NCBI GenBank assembly: GCA_963710745.1
Contig: CAVQBP010000024.1
Span: 372,001-436,000, forward strand
Source: CAVQBP01 sp963710745
Lineage (GTDB): Bacteria > Bacteroidota > Ignavibacteria > Ignavibacteriales > Ignavibacteriaceae
DNA length: 64,000 nt
Direction of reading: 5' to 3'
Below the pieces are notes generated by a model that made no database searches, was not told where the DNA came from, and saw only the letters and a list, made by a program, of their open reading frames with translations. This document shows positions 8,438 to 18,885 of the stretch, piece by piece (position 1 is the first letter of the stretch; each line of letters begins with the position of its first letter). Made by a program: the position numbers and the translations under genes.

Positions 8438-9853
8438 TTGATAGAATACGGCTGGCTTTCAATTATTCCCCCGCTTCTGGCAATTGCTCTTGCAATTAAA
8501 ACTAGGCAGGTTTACCTTTCATTATTTCTGGGCATTTTTTCCGGCTGGTTAATAATTGAAGGATGGAATCCTTTTACCGGTATGGCAAATGCTCTTCAAG
8601 CATGTGTTAATGTTTTTAAAGATGAGGGGAATACCCGCGTAATTATCTTTTCTGCACTTGTCGGTGCATTAATTTCTCTTACGCAGGTTTCAGGGGGTGT
8701 GCAGGGATTTATTGATTTAATTCATAAGAAGAAACTGGTTAACTCGCGTAAACAGGCAGCTGTTCTATCATTTTTTGTCGGCTGCTCGGTTTTTATTGAA
8801 TCAAGTATTTCATGTCTTGTAACCGGAACAATTTTTCATCCTATCTTTGAAAAATTTAAAATCTCAAGAGAAAAACTTGCTTATATATGCGATACCACAT
8901 CATCTCCGATTTGCATTTTAATCCCCCTGAATGCATGGGGTGCTTATGTAATCGGATTACTAAGCAAAGAAAATATAACCAACCCGATTCCGACTTTTTT
9001 CTCGACTATACCTTTAAATTTTTATCCGATTATAGCAGTAATTCTTGCCGGCTTTCTGGCATTCACATTTAAAGATTTTTCGGCAATGAAGAAAGCAGAA
9101 AGAAGATCCTTGGAAACAGGCAAGACTATAGCAGATGGCGCCGTTCCGGTGGTTACAGCTGAAATCTCACAGTTAAAACCAAAAGCAAAAATACCTCATA
9201 GAGCAGTTAACATGATTATACCGATTCTAACGATGATATTCATGATGCCGGTCAGCTTATTAATAACAGGAAGCGGGAACTTAACAGCAGGTTCAGGTTC
9301 CACTTCGGTCCTATGGTCGGTTGCCGCGGCAATTGCTGTATCAGGAATTTTGTCAATCGGACAAAAGATTCTGACTCTCCATGAAGTAATGGAAAATATA
9401 CTAAAAGGAATTGGGGGGTTAATTCCTTTAGCTATATTAATGGTTTTTGCATTTGCAATCGGTGATACATGCAGGACTTTAGGCACCGGAACTTACGTTG
9501 CATCTATAGCTGATAAATTTTTAAATCCTAATTTTGTTGCACCGGTAATTTTTATCACTTCAATGTTTATAGCATTTTCAACCGGAACAAGCTGGGGCAC
9601 ATTTGCAATAATGATCCCTATTGCAGTTCCCATTGCTCATGTAATGGACATTAATTTATCTTTGGCAATTGCTTCAGTATTAAGCGGAAGTGTTTTCGGT
9701 GATCATTGCTCACCAATTTCAGATACAACAATAATATCTTCTATGGCATCAGCTAGCGACCACATAGATCATGTCCGTACTCAATTACCATATGCATTAA
9801 CTGCTGCTGTGTTTGCCCTGATTTTTTTCACAGCCTTTGGATTTATTTTATAA
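8438..9853 (+). CDS. NhaC-family Na+/H+ antiporter
   Basis: The 471-residue polytopic membrane protein has the NhaC family pattern. It opens with a hydrophobic PPLLAIALAIKTRQV segment. It continues with GCSVFIESSISCLVTGTIF, STGTSWGTFAIMIPIAVP and the highly conserved SVFGDHCSPISDTTIISSMA near residue 420. Members exchange sodium or substrate/cation pairs; the closest groups include malate-lactate antiporters, so the exact substrate is open. The start is TTG at 8438, with AAAGAAG before it; the protein from there has the usual length. A long cytoplasmic loop lies near residues 215-255. Confidence 0.85.
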   Translation: MIEYGWLSIIPPLLAIALAIKTRQVYLSLFLGIFSGWLIIEGWNPFTGMANALQACVNVFKDEGNTRVIIFSALVGALISLTQVSGGVQGFIDLIHKKKLVNSRKQAAVLSFFVGCSVFIESSISCLVTGTIFHPIFEKFKISREKLAYICDTTSSPICILIPLNAWGAYVIGLLSKENITNPIPTFFSTIPLNFYPIIAVILAGFLAFTFKDFSAMKKAERRSLETGKTIADGAVPVVTAEISQLKPKAKIPHRAVNMIIPILTMIFMMPVSLLITGSGNLTAGSGSTSVLWSVAAAIAVSGILSIGQKILTLHEVMENILKGIGGLIPLAILMVFAFAIGDTCRTLGTGTYVASIADKFLNPNFVAPVIFITSMFIAFSTGTSWGTFAIMIPIAVPIAHVMDINLSLAIASVLSGSVFGDHCSPISDTTIISSMASASDHIDHVRTQLPYALTAAVFALIFFTAFGFIL

Positions 9854-9950
9854 AAATTACAAATTCTGATAGAGATTTTAAACATTTCTAAATAATTCAG
9901 AAATGGGGATTAAATTAAATAGATTGGAAAAACAATTACTGATAAGCTTT

Positions 9951-12017
9951 TTAAGTTAATACACTTTTTAAGGTAAATGAAACCTCTGTGCCTTTGCCTT
10001 TCCCGTTGATCCAGATTTTACCTCCATGTTTTTCAACAATTTCTTTGCATAAAATCAGTCCTAATCCGGTTCCTTTTTCATCAGAAGTTCCAGGAGTCGA
10101 GTGGTTAATATCTATACGGAATATTTTGTTGAGATCATTTTCAGAAATACCTACCCCGTTATCAGAAATAATTACTTTAACAAAATCATCTAATTGCTCG
10201 GTTGTTATTTTAACTATATCATTTTTATATGAAAATTTTATACCGTTAACAATGATATTTCTCAATACTAATTGAAGCATATTTTTATCTGCAGAAATTT
10301 TAAGATCTTTCGGAATATCATTTATAATTGTAATGTTCTTTTCATGAGCGGTAAGTGATAAAGCTTCAATTGTTTTATTTAATTCTTTATGCAATAAGAT
10401 ATCTTCGGATACTATATTAAATTTTTCACTCTGAAGTTTTGCCCAGTCTAACAGATTATTTAAAAGCTCGTACTGACTCTCAAGTGACAAATTTATCTGG
10501 GTATAAAATTCTTTTATTTCCGCAGTACTTAAAGTTTCAATATTTTTCGAAAGTATTTCTGAAAATCCAAGCAGTGACTGGAAGGGTCCTCTTAAATCAT
10601 GAGCAATAATTGAAAAGAACCTGTCTTTTGCGGAGTTAAGTTCTCTCAATTTATTATTCAGTTCAAGCAATTTTACATTAATCTTTTTTTTGTGAAAATA
10701 TCCATACACGATAAGTGATACAATAATTATTGATAGTATAAGAGTTATTATCAGCCATTTGATAAATATCTGCTGTTTTGCAATTTCTAATTTCTGTTCC
10801 CCTTTAATTTTTTCCAATTTGTAATCAAACTCTTCTTTAGCCAGTTTTTTAATTTTATCAGTAATTTTCAGACTATCTGAGGAGCTTTTATACAATGTTA
10901 AATATTTATATGCTTTCTTATAGTGGCCTGCTTTCTGAAAAGAAGATTGCAGTATATTTGCCGCAAGGGCAATATTATCCAGAGAGTTTATAGAATCTGC
11001 ATATGCAAGTGAAATATATGCATGGTCAGTTGCCAAACTGGTGTTTCCCTGATCATAATAAATTAAAGCCAGTCCGTTTTCTGCCTGAGCTATCCCGTGC
11101 TTTTCATCCAATTCCCGGTAAAGTTTATCAGCCAGTTTATAATTATTTATAGAATTATTGTTATCACCTAATTTCTTATAGATTTTTGCGATCACGAGAT
11201 AAGTTCCCGCCTCTGATTTCAGGTTTCCAATTTCTTTGTTAATTCTTAAAGCATCTTTTAAATACTCAAAAGCCTTTTTATACATACCTAAACGGCTGTA
11301 AATATCTCCTATATTTCCCTTTATTATTGCAATTCCTTTTTTATTATTTGTTTCTATTCTGATAGCTAAAGCTTTGTTCATGTAAAACAAAGCAGTGTCA
11401 TATTCTTCTAAAGCGAGGTAAACAAGTGCAACATTATTGTAAGATGTTGCCATTTTAATTTTATCATTAATAATTTCACGCATCTTCAAGGCCTTCAAGT
11501 GATATTCTATAGATGCCAGGTAATCACCTTCATAATAACTTATTACTCCCAAAACATTCAGTGAAGTTGCAATTCCTGCTTTATCCGAGATCTCATATCT
11601 GATTTGAAGAGCTTCCTTTGTATATTTTACTGCTTTTACCATATCAATATTTATGTAACAATATCCAAGACTCCCATAGCAGCCGGCAAGTCCTTTTTTA
11701 TAATGAATTGTTTTTGCTAGCTCAATTCCTTTTAAAGCAAAATCAATAGATAATTTTGTATTTATATATTGATAGATGTCAGACAACTCATTAAGCACCT
11801 CCACCTTTCTTTCCCCCTGAAGGCAACTAAGCTGTATTTGAAGGCTGTCTGCAATCCTCTGCTGGCTATAAAGTTTAGAGGTAAGAATAAAAACAAATAG
11901 TAAGACTGATGGACCCAAACTTTTTATAATACCTGTATACCTGTTCACTGTTTTCCGTAAAAAATTATTTTTTCTATCTTTAAACTCGTTGACATCAAAA
12001 TAAAAATTCCTTTGCAA
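9951..12017 (-). CDS. TPR-repeat sensor histidine kinase
   Basis: The 688-residue membrane kinase has an N-terminal hydrophobic segment (about residues 28-50) and then at least seven tetratricopeptide repeats (about 85-390), with recurring A-xx-Y motifs such as YEEALFYMNKAL-like segments. One transmembrane helix follows at about 434-456. A HisKA domain has IIAHDLRGPFQSLLGFSEIL, and a HATPase domain has DNGVGI and GTGLGLILCKEIV. The sensor is therefore likely periplasmic TPR with cytoplasmic kinase. The start is TTG at 12017 with no good ribosome site, so the N-terminus is uncertain. No response regulator lies beside it. Confidence 0.88.
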   Translation of the reverse strand: MQRNFYFDVNEFKDRKNNFLRKTVNRYTGIIKSLGPSVLLFVFILTSKLYSQQRIADSLQIQLSCLQGERKVEVLNELSDIYQYINTKLSIDFALKGIELAKTIHYKKGLAGCYGSLGYCYINIDMVKAVKYTKEALQIRYEISDKAGIATSLNVLGVISYYEGDYLASIEYHLKALKMREIINDKIKMATSYNNVALVYLALEEYDTALFYMNKALAIRIETNNKKGIAIIKGNIGDIYSRLGMYKKAFEYLKDALRINKEIGNLKSEAGTYLVIAKIYKKLGDNNNSINNYKLADKLYRELDEKHGIAQAENGLALIYYDQGNTSLATDHAYISLAYADSINSLDNIALAANILQSSFQKAGHYKKAYKYLTLYKSSSDSLKITDKIKKLAKEEFDYKLEKIKGEQKLEIAKQQIFIKWLIITLILSIIIVSLIVYGYFHKKKINVKLLELNNKLRELNSAKDRFFSIIAHDLRGPFQSLLGFSEILSKNIETLSTAEIKEFYTQINLSLESQYELLNNLLDWAKLQSEKFNIVSEDILLHKELNKTIEALSLTAHEKNITIINDIPKDLKISADKNMLQLVLRNIIVNGIKFSYKNDIVKITTEQLDDFVKVIISDNGVGISENDLNKIFRIDINHSTPGTSDEKGTGLGLILCKEIVEKHGGKIWINGKGKGTEVSFTLKSVLT

Positions 12018-12296
12018 ATTTATTTATTATATCGAATGAAGAATCTCGGGATTCCCGATCTTTATTATCGAAATTATATTACAAAAATTAACATAGCAGG
12101 AAAAACAAAGGAAATATAATCCCCAATTGAAGTCAATTTATTAAAACTAAATAACTTAAAAATTTTCTTGAGAAACCTATATGAAGATCGGGCAAATTCT
12201 GGAAAAAATCGGTTTTTGCAAATAATCACAGTATCAGAATACAAATTTTAATAAGTATGGATAAGAATTAAACTCACAAAAGAGAGATTACATAAT

Positions 12297-13412
12297 TTGA
12301 CAATTATTGAATTTATAAAATCTACAGATTATTTATTTCCGGTTCTAATTCTGCTTTGTGCATTGTTTGCCGGATTTATTATACACGCAATTATAATTTT
12401 TATTTTAAATCGAAATAGTATTAGAAAAAAGACATCAATTAATGGAATAGAACTTAGATTTGAACATTTAAAGGGGCCTCTTCGAAGCTTAATTCCGGCA
12501 ATTTGTATCAGCATTGTTTTACCTTTCATAAAAATCACACCGGGATTATCCGATGTTCTTAACCATTTACTCCACCTTTGGATCATTGCTTCAATAATAT
12601 GGTTATTAATTCGAATTATTTATATAACAAGAGATGTCGTTTTAGGTCATTACCAGATGAATGTAAAAGACAATTTACAAGCACGGAGGATGTATACTCA
12701 AATTCGGGTTATAGTACGAATATTAACAGTAATAATTCTGATAATTGGTTTATCGATAATGCTGATGAGTTTTTCAAAAGTCAGGCAGGTTGGTATAAGT
12801 TTACTGGCTTCTGCAGGTATAATCGGAATCATCCTTGGGTTTGCTGCTCAGCGTACATTGGGTAATTTATTGGCTGGAATCCAAATTGCTATTGCACAGC
12901 CTATTCGTATAGAAGATGTGGTCATTGTAGAAAATGAGTGGGGATGGATAGAAGAAATCACATTAACGTACGTTGTTGTTCGTATCTGGGATTTACGGCG
13001 TCTGATAGTTCCTATTTCTTACTTTATTGAAAATCCCATTCAGAACTGGACACGCCAATCAGCAGATCTTTTAGGATCAGTTTTTATTTATGCAGATTAT
13101 TCTGTACCTGTGGATAAATTGCGTAATGAACTTTCAAACATCCTTGAAAAAAGTGATTATTGGGACAAGAAGGTAAATGTTCTGCAGGTAACTAATACCT
13201 CTGAACGTACAGTTGAACTTCGTGCGCTTATGAGTGCAGCAGATTCTCCTACTGCCTGGAATTTAAGATGTGAAGTCAGGGAAAAGCTACTTAAATATTT
13301 GCAGAATAATTATCCTGAATGTCTTCCCAAAATACGATTGGAAATTGAAAAAGAAAATAATGGGAGCCCCGTAAATAACGGGGAAAGTTCAAAACAGAAG
13401 CTTAAAAATTAA
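12297..13412 (+). CDS. MscS-family mechanosensitive channel
   Basis: The 371-residue protein has four hydrophobic segments in its first 190 residues. The MscS pore region follows: LLASAGIIGIILGFAAQRTLGNLLAGIQIA. Then comes the cytoplasmic beta domain PIRIEDVVIVENEWGWIEEITLTYVVVR. The alpha/beta C-terminal domain includes RVLQVT-like and ELRALMSA segments. Such channels release solutes on osmotic downshock. The start is TTG at 12297 after AGAGAG. The gene stands alone and is convergent with the molybdenum hydroxylase genes. Confidence 0.88.
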   Translation: MTIIEFIKSTDYLFPVLILLCALFAGFIIHAIIIFILNRNSIRKKTSINGIELRFEHLKGPLRSLIPAICISIVLPFIKITPGLSDVLNHLLHLWIIASIIWLLIRIIYITRDVVLGHYQMNVKDNLQARRMYTQIRVIVRILTVIILIIGLSIMLMSFSKVRQVGISLLASAGIIGIILGFAAQRTLGNLLAGIQIAIAQPIRIEDVVIVENEWGWIEEITLTYVVVRIWDLRRLIVPISYFIENPIQNWTRQSADLLGSVFIYADYSVPVDKLRNELSNILEKSDYWDKKVNVLQVTNTSERTVELRALMSAADSPTAWNLRCEVREKLLKYLQNNYPECLPKIRLEIEKENNGSPVNNGESSKQKLKN

Positions 13413-13488
13413 AAACTTTATATTCAATAATATATTAATATGAATAGTTTTTATTTATCTCAAAGTCTTACCTATTATATCTTTTATA

Positions 13489-15639
13489 TTATCCTTTTTT
13501 GATAGCTTCCAGCACCCTCTCAGGATTCATCGGAAGCTGGAAAACTCTGACTCCAATTGCATCAAAAATAGCATTCGCAATAACTGCACCCATAGTAACA
13601 ATAGCCGGTTCTCCGCCGCCCTGCGGTGCCGCTTCTTTATTATCTATTAACACTGTCTCTATTTTCGGCAGCCAAGAGAAATGGGGAATTTCATAAGAAT
13701 CAAAATTTACATCTAAGATCTCCCCGTTCTTAAAATGAATATCTTCTCTTAACGCATATCCCAAACCCATAGTTATACAACCTTCCATTTGAATAGTTGC
13801 TCCTTCCGGATTGATTACCAATCCCATATCCTGGGCACAAACAACACGATTCACCTTCACATTGCCGTTAGTCTTGTCCACTTCAACCTCAGCAATAGTT
13901 GCAACTGATGTTCCTGCATCAATTCCACAGGCAACACCATATCCCTTTCCTCTTGATTTAGAAGGTTTCCAGCCGAATTTGCCGGCTGCCGTTTTTAAGA
14001 CTTTTTTCATTTTTTCATCAGCTAAATTCTGAAGTCTGAACTCAACCTGGTCAATCCCTGCTTCATGTGCCATAACAGATATCTGCGATTCTCTGGCAAA
14101 TGTATTTGTATTGTTTCCTGGTGCGCGCCAGGCACCTGTAGCAAAAGGATGCGCGTCTCCGCCCCATCCGGAACCATGTACCGATGTACTATGGTTTGGT
14201 ATATTATAAAACTGCTGAGAACCTCTTTCACCGGCGAAATATACATGGTAATCCCATGAATTAAGTTTTCCTTGTTTGGTAATTCCCGATTTAATTTTCA
14301 CAACGGCAGCAGGCCTGAATGAATCAAAAAAGAATTCCTCTTCCCTTGTCCACGCCACCTGGACAGGTTTCCCGGTTAATTTCGCCAAAAGTGCAGCCTC
14401 TACAATCTGCAGGTTTCTGGTTTTACCGCCAAATCCTCCGCCTACAAGAGTCTGCATAACACGTACATTTTTTGCGGGAATATTCAATGCTTTTGCAACT
14501 TCTTCTTTTGCAGGAAAAGGGGTTTGGGTTGATGCCCAGACAATCACCCTTTCACCTTCAATATTTACAGTTGCGGTATGAGGTTCAATCGGTGCATGTG
14601 CTTTGTAGCCATCAAAATATGTCTCTTCAATTACTTTTTCAGAATTTTTTTCTCCCTTGGAAAGATCACCTCCGCTTGCAATAACATCTCCATCAGGAGC
14701 AGCTTTTAAAAGATGATCAAAAATATTTCTATCATTTAGTTTTGAAGGAGATTTATCAAATTTAGCTTTGATTTTAGAAAGTGCATCTTCCGCCACATCA
14801 GGATATTTATGAAGAACAGCTATGAGATCATCTTGTCTTATAACCTTTACATCTTTTATCTTTTCAGCCCCGGAAGTATCTGCGGATATCAATTTTGCGC
14901 CATGTGACGGTGAACGTAATATCTTTGCGTAAAGCATTCCCGGAAACTGAATATCACCGGCATATTTTGCTTTCCCAGTTACTTTTAGATCTGCATCCAT
15001 GCGGTTTACTGACTTACCTATAATCTTAAATCCGGATGGTTTCTTTATTTCTGCATGTCCATTTACATGACGTTCTATTCTTTTCCCTTTAGTAAGCTGT
15101 GAATATGAAATTTTATTTTTCTTATTCTTCTTTTCATACACAACTCCATTATCAACTTCCAGGTTTTTAACCGGCACTTTCAATTTTTCAGAGGCCATTT
15201 CAAGAAGAACACTTCTGCCCTCAGCACCGGCAGCACGTAATGCCGGTCCAAAAAACCTTGTAGTTAATGAACCAAATGTACCTCTATCATAAGGACAAAG
15301 ATCAGTATCACCCAAAACCATATCAATCGAGTCAAGCGAAACATCAAGCTCATCAGCAAGCATCTGAGCCAATGAGGTTATAATCCCCTGACCCATTTCA
15401 ATTTTACCGGTATAACATGCTACACGTCCCTCTTCACTAATTTTAAGATAAGCATTGAAATCAGATGGATAGCCCTGCTGCAGCCGCAGCTGTTTTTCTT
15501 TGGTAAAGAATGAAGCATCCTTCACAGTAAAAAGAATAAAAAGACCGCTTCCGGTAGCTTTAAGGAAATTCCTTCTATCCATGGGAAAACCATCTTTCAC
15601 ATCTTTAAAATCTATTTCCGGATATTTATTGCTTTTCAT
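13489..15639 (-). CDS. Molybdenum hydroxylase large subunit (xanthine dehydrogenase family, IorB-like)
   Basis: The 716-residue molybdopterin-binding subunit probably oxidises an aldehyde or N-heterocycle. A Tat-type signal, DRRNFLKATGSG, is near residue 22, so the enzyme is likely exported folded with its small partner. Molybdenum cofactor motifs are VGGGFGGKTR near residue 400 and GAWRAPGNNTN near 510. The catalytic glutamate is in GGGEPAIVTMGAVIANAIFD near 675. I chose ATG at 15639 because GGAG is six bases upstream; another ATG lies at 15651. It follows the [2Fe-2S] subunit gene by 75-90 bases in one operon. No FAD subunit or Moco chaperone is present, which fits the isoquinoline-oxidoreductase-like two-subunit type. 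The substrate is unknown. Confidence 0.85.
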   Translation of the reverse strand: MKSNKYPEIDFKDVKDGFPMDRRNFLKATGSGLFILFTVKDASFFTKEKQLRLQQGYPSDFNAYLKISEEGRVACYTGKIEMGQGIITSLAQMLADELDVSLDSIDMVLGDTDLCPYDRGTFGSLTTRFFGPALRAAGAEGRSVLLEMASEKLKVPVKNLEVDNGVVYEKKNKKNKISYSQLTKGKRIERHVNGHAEIKKPSGFKIIGKSVNRMDADLKVTGKAKYAGDIQFPGMLYAKILRSPSHGAKLISADTSGAEKIKDVKVIRQDDLIAVLHKYPDVAEDALSKIKAKFDKSPSKLNDRNIFDHLLKAAPDGDVIASGGDLSKGEKNSEKVIEETYFDGYKAHAPIEPHTATVNIEGERVIVWASTQTPFPAKEEVAKALNIPAKNVRVMQTLVGGGFGGKTRNLQIVEAALLAKLTGKPVQVAWTREEEFFFDSFRPAAVVKIKSGITKQGKLNSWDYHVYFAGERGSQQFYNIPNHSTSVHGSGWGGDAHPFATGAWRAPGNNTNTFARESQISVMAHEAGIDQVEFRLQNLADEKMKKVLKTAAGKFGWKPSKSRGKGYGVACGIDAGTSVATIAEVEVDKTNGNVKVNRVVCAQDMGLVINPEGATIQMEGCITMGLGYALREDIHFKNGEILDVNFDSYEIPHFSWLPKIETVLIDNKEAAPQGGGEPAIVTMGAVIANAIFDAIGVRVFQLPMNPERVLEAIKKG

Positions 15640-15725
15640 TTTATTCTCCATTTGAATAAAAAAAATTTTTAATATCGATTAGACAGACACAATACAGCAA
15701 ACAGATTAAATGAATTCAAACGAAG

Positions 15726-16190
15726 CTACATTCCTTCTGCAGCGGAGTGAATGGCTTTCACAATCCTGTCATGCGCACCGCACCTGCATAAATTATCATT
15801 CATTCCATCTATGATTTCGGCAGCAGACGGATGCGGATTTTCTTTTAAAAAGGAATATGCAGTTAAAATCATCCCCGGTGTGCAATATCCGCACTGCATA
15901 GCATCGTGTTCGGCAAAAGCTTTTTGCAGCGGATGAAGTTTGCCGTTATGTGCCAATCCTTCAATTGTTACCACATTTTTATTAACAACTTCTTTTACGG
16001 TTGTCTGGCATGACCGTACGGCTTTATCATTAACAAGAACAGTACAGGAACCGCAGTAACCGATACCGCAGCCATATTTTGTACCGGTTAAAGCTATATT
16101 GGTACGTAAAACCCATAAAAGAATCCGGTCGCTGTCTACAGTTAATTCAGTTGGTTTCCCGTTAAGAGTGAAGTGAATTTTCTCAATCAT
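15726..16190 (-). CDS. Molybdenum hydroxylase [2Fe-2S] small subunit (IorA-like)
   Basis: The 154-residue protein carries both iron-sulfur domains of the family. The plant-type cluster is at CGIGYCGSCTVLVNDKAVRSC (residues about 40-60). The helical cluster is at QCGYCTPGM and NLCRCGAHDRI. It passes electrons from the molybdenum site of the downstream large subunit. AAGGGG precedes the ATG. It is the promoter-proximal gene of the two-gene operon, and the roughly 280 bases upstream contain only AT-rich sequence. Confidence 0.92.
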   Translation of the reverse strand: MIEKIHFTLNGKPTELTVDSDRILLWVLRTNIALTGTKYGCGIGYCGSCTVLVNDKAVRSCQTTVKEVVNKNVVTIEGLAHNGKLHPLQKAFAEHDAMQCGYCTPGMILTAYSFLKENPHPSAAEIIDGMNDNLCRCGAHDRIVKAIHSAAEGM

Positions 16191-16472
16191 ATATAACCCC
16201 TTTCCCCGGTTAAATGATTTTAGTTTCTATTTAATAAGATTATTATATTTCAGCAAATTAATTACTTATCGAAATATTTCAAACTCTCTCTTATTATAAA
16301 TTAGTAAGATTTTATAAAACTAAAAATAGAATTAAAATTAATTTAATAATTTGTTCCTATAATATAGTACAGGAATAATTATATTAAATTTGTTCGGTTA
16401 ATAATTTATTCCACTCCTATCTATTTAAAAAAAATTTATCTTTAACGGCAACAGGTATCTTAACAGGTTATG

Positions 16473-17453
16473 TTAAGTTAAAACTGAAAGCAGCATAAAC
16501 GGGCATATTATTTTGAAATCATTGCTTGAAAAATCAACATGTGCTTTCCCACCATCAACTCCGTTACTATAAGAAATAACTGAAACTACTTCAAATACGA
16601 CAACTCCTTTTGGAGGTACAATCATCAATTTATATTGACTATCGCTGCCTCTAAATACATAATCACCGTTAAACCCTCCGTCAAAGTCAAACATACTCCC
16701 GCTTTCGCACGATATATTAAATATCTGTACAGATTGATCAGATTGGGTCATAGGCTGTGTAGGGGGCTGATTCCACCATTCCATAGGATTAAGATTTGAA
16801 TAAATAGTTACGCTGCTCCTTCTGTCTCCGGCAAAAGTACCGCTGTCAGACTGAACCGAGCAAAACCCATTATGAATAAGATATCCGTCAGCATTAATTA
16901 CTGCCCATGTATCTACAGGATTCTGCCACATAAAATAAAATGTCAATTTTTCAGATATTCCTGCATATACCGATGATTTACTGGAATCCAGTTTAACTTT
17001 ACCCCAGCTGTTCCAGGATTCATAATGTGAATCTTCAAAATATAATCCATTTGTCGGCCATATTAAAAATGGTTTATCAAGCACAATATAGAACGGATAA
17101 GGAGCAGAAACAGCTTCTGTAAGGTTTTGAATATTTTTTCGCTGTAATTCGATAATTTTACTGATTTTGTTATTTGTTTTGATTGATTCTTTAATTGCTT
17201 CTGCTTCAAGCTTTTCCAAAACTGCATTTCTTTCAGCTTTATTTTGTAAAAGAATTTTATCAACTTTGTCAAAGTCAAAGTTGTTCCTGGTAAGAAATGA
17301 AGTGAATAATTGTTCTGCTGCTGACCGGCTTTTACCAGTTTGAGAAAGATTTGCAAAACTCCGCATACCCTGAATATTATTTTCTCTATTTTCAGACAAA
17401 TTTTTTGCAGTTATTATTGCATCTTTTATCTGTGATTCTGTTTTCTTAGACAT
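16473..17453 (-). CDS. Hypothetical protein, tandem paralog B
   Basis: I do not recognise this 326-residue protein. Residues 1-110 are helical and charged, with no signal peptide. The rest is rich in aromatic and beta-forming residues, including PFLIWPTNGLYFEDSHYESW, LTFYFMWQNP, PPTQPM and VPPKGVVVFEVV. It is clearly a paralog of the upstream gene: SQIKDAIITAKNLSE matches SQVKSALIAAKQILEE, and the endings CPFMLLSVLT and CPAVLVTVLS agree. A good AGGAG site precedes the ATG, and 59 bases separate the two genes, so they form an operon. The all-beta C-terminal half could be a binding domain, but nothing shows the ligand. Confidence 0.7.
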   Translation of the reverse strand: MSKKTESQIKDAIITAKNLSENRENNIQGMRSFANLSQTGKSRSAAEQLFTSFLTRNNFDFDKVDKILLQNKAERNAVLEKLEAEAIKESIKTNNKISKIIELQRKNIQNLTEAVSAPYPFYIVLDKPFLIWPTNGLYFEDSHYESWNSWGKVKLDSSKSSVYAGISEKLTFYFMWQNPVDTWAVINADGYLIHNGFCSVQSDSGTFAGDRRSSVTIYSNLNPMEWWNQPPTQPMTQSDQSVQIFNISCESGSMFDFDGGFNGDYVFRGSDSQYKLMIVPPKGVVVFEVVSVISYSNGVDGGKAHVDFSSNDFKIICPFMLLSVLT

Positions 17454-17512
17454 AAAATTCTCCTATTTGTATTTTAGTTTCCAACTATAAATTTGAGCAT
17501 ACTTACCGGATA

Positions 17513-18502
17513 TTAACTTAAGACCGTAACAAGAACAGCAGGACATAAAACCTGGAAATCTCCGCTTTCAAAATCAATCTCATCTATTTGAGCATTTTTG
17601 TTTTGATAGGAAAAAGATAAAACTACTTCAAATACCCCTACACCGTGCGGAGGCAGCAAAAACAAATTGTAACCCAGATCAAAATTTCCTTTAGCTGTTG
17701 TGTATTCAATTGCACCTACCGATTCAAACCATCCTCCCCCATCAGCTGAAAGTGTTAATATGTGGTTAGTCTGCGTGTTCTGAGGAAATGGCGGAACCGG
17801 CGGCTGAGCAGTCCAGTCATAAATGGTTAATCTTGCATCAAGATTCAAAGAACTATTTCCGCCCGGGACAATTCCTGCAGTTCCTCCATCTGCTGATATT
17901 TCACAATATCCATTTAATATGAGGCTGGAACCAATATTTGTAACCGCATATTTGCTGCTTGGATTCTCCCATAAAAAATAAAAAGTTAAAGTCTCCGAAC
18001 CGTTTGATGCACTGGTTGAATTTATTCTAAATTTTGCCGAATTTTTCCACGGTTCAATATGCGGATCATCCAGGATTAAACCGTGAGAAGGCCAAACAAG
18101 AAACGGAGTGTTAACTGCAGCTACATTGAAATTTGGATTTGCAGGACCAATATCGGTAAGTATATTTTCTAATGAATTTTTCCAGTTTGCTATATTTTGG
18201 ATATTTGCATCCTGTATGAATGTAGAATTTTTAACTGCATCGGCTTTTGCTTTGATAGTTTCCTGTTTTAATCTAGTCTGATTCTGTTCCCTTATCGTAT
18301 CAAATTTTTCAAATTCGAATCCGGTTTTTGTTAAAAAGGATGTTAAAATTTGCTCTGAATTTTTTTTGTTGGATAAAATGTTTAAACTTTTTAAAGAACC
18401 GGTTTGATTACCAGGAAAATCGAATAGGTTATCTCTTTCTTCTAAAATTTGCTTAGCGGCGATTAATGCACTTTTTACCTGGGACTCCTGAACCTTTTTC
18501 AT
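17513..18502 (-). CDS. Hypothetical protein, tandem paralog A
   Basis: This is the 329-residue partner of the downstream paralog, with the same layout. A helical N-terminal region (KKVQESQVKSALIAAKQILE, then charged helices to about residue 115) leads to a beta-rich C-terminal domain with PFLVWPSHGLILDDPHIEPW, LTFYFLWENPSSKYAV, PPVPPFPQN and LPPHGVGVFEVVLSFSYQN. A strong AGGAGG site precedes the ATG. There is no export signal, membrane helix or known catalytic motif. The duplicate pair probably arose locally; similarity is roughly spread along the whole length. Function unknown. Confidence 0.7.
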   Translation of the reverse strand: MKKVQESQVKSALIAAKQILEERDNLFDFPGNQTGSLKSLNILSNKKNSEQILTSFLTKTGFEFEKFDTIREQNQTRLKQETIKAKADAVKNSTFIQDANIQNIANWKNSLENILTDIGPANPNFNVAAVNTPFLVWPSHGLILDDPHIEPWKNSAKFRINSTSASNGSETLTFYFLWENPSSKYAVTNIGSSLILNGYCEISADGGTAGIVPGGNSSLNLDARLTIYDWTAQPPVPPFPQNTQTNHILTLSADGGGWFESVGAIEYTTAKGNFDLGYNLFLLPPHGVGVFEVVLSFSYQNKNAQIDEIDFESGDFQVLCPAVLVTVLS

Positions 18503-18822
18503 AAAACCTCCTGAAGTTATTATAGCTAAAAAAAATATGATAAGTAACCGCGAAAATAAAAATTAAGAAACCTGCAACACGGGAGCCGAATGTCCGCTGC
18601 CTTGTTGTAATGAGAAATGGAATAAGAAAAAAATTGATGAAAATTTACTATAGTTCAAAAAGCCAGGGTGTGATGCGAGACATATTATCTGAGCCGCTAT
18701 CAATTATTTAAAAAACAATATGAGAACTTTTCAAAATTAATTCAGATAAGATTTAATGCAATTCATTAACTAAAAGATTTTTTCAATGGATCTGCATTTC
18801 TTTTATCATATTATTTTATATC
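18503..18822. other. Intergenic region upstream of the paralog pair
   Basis: About 320 bases hold the promoter of the paralog operon. The stretch is AT-rich apart from a GC-richer island near 18575-18605. I see no reading frame, tRNA or riboswitch that can be supported. Confidence 0.4.
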
Positions 18823-18850
18823 TCAGAGCGGGAATTCATTCCGCTCTGAA
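18823..18850 (-). terminator. Strong hairpin after the alpha/beta hydrolase gene
   Basis: TCAGAGCGGGAA and TTCCGCTCTGA pair over an 11-base stem with one bulged G and a 4-5-base loop. It lies 35 bases beyond the hydrolase stop on the minus strand. The sequence after it is AT-rich but lacks a clean T run. Confidence 0.65.
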
Positions 18851-18885
18851 ATTTGTTATAGACTGAAAAATCAATCAAAATATCA

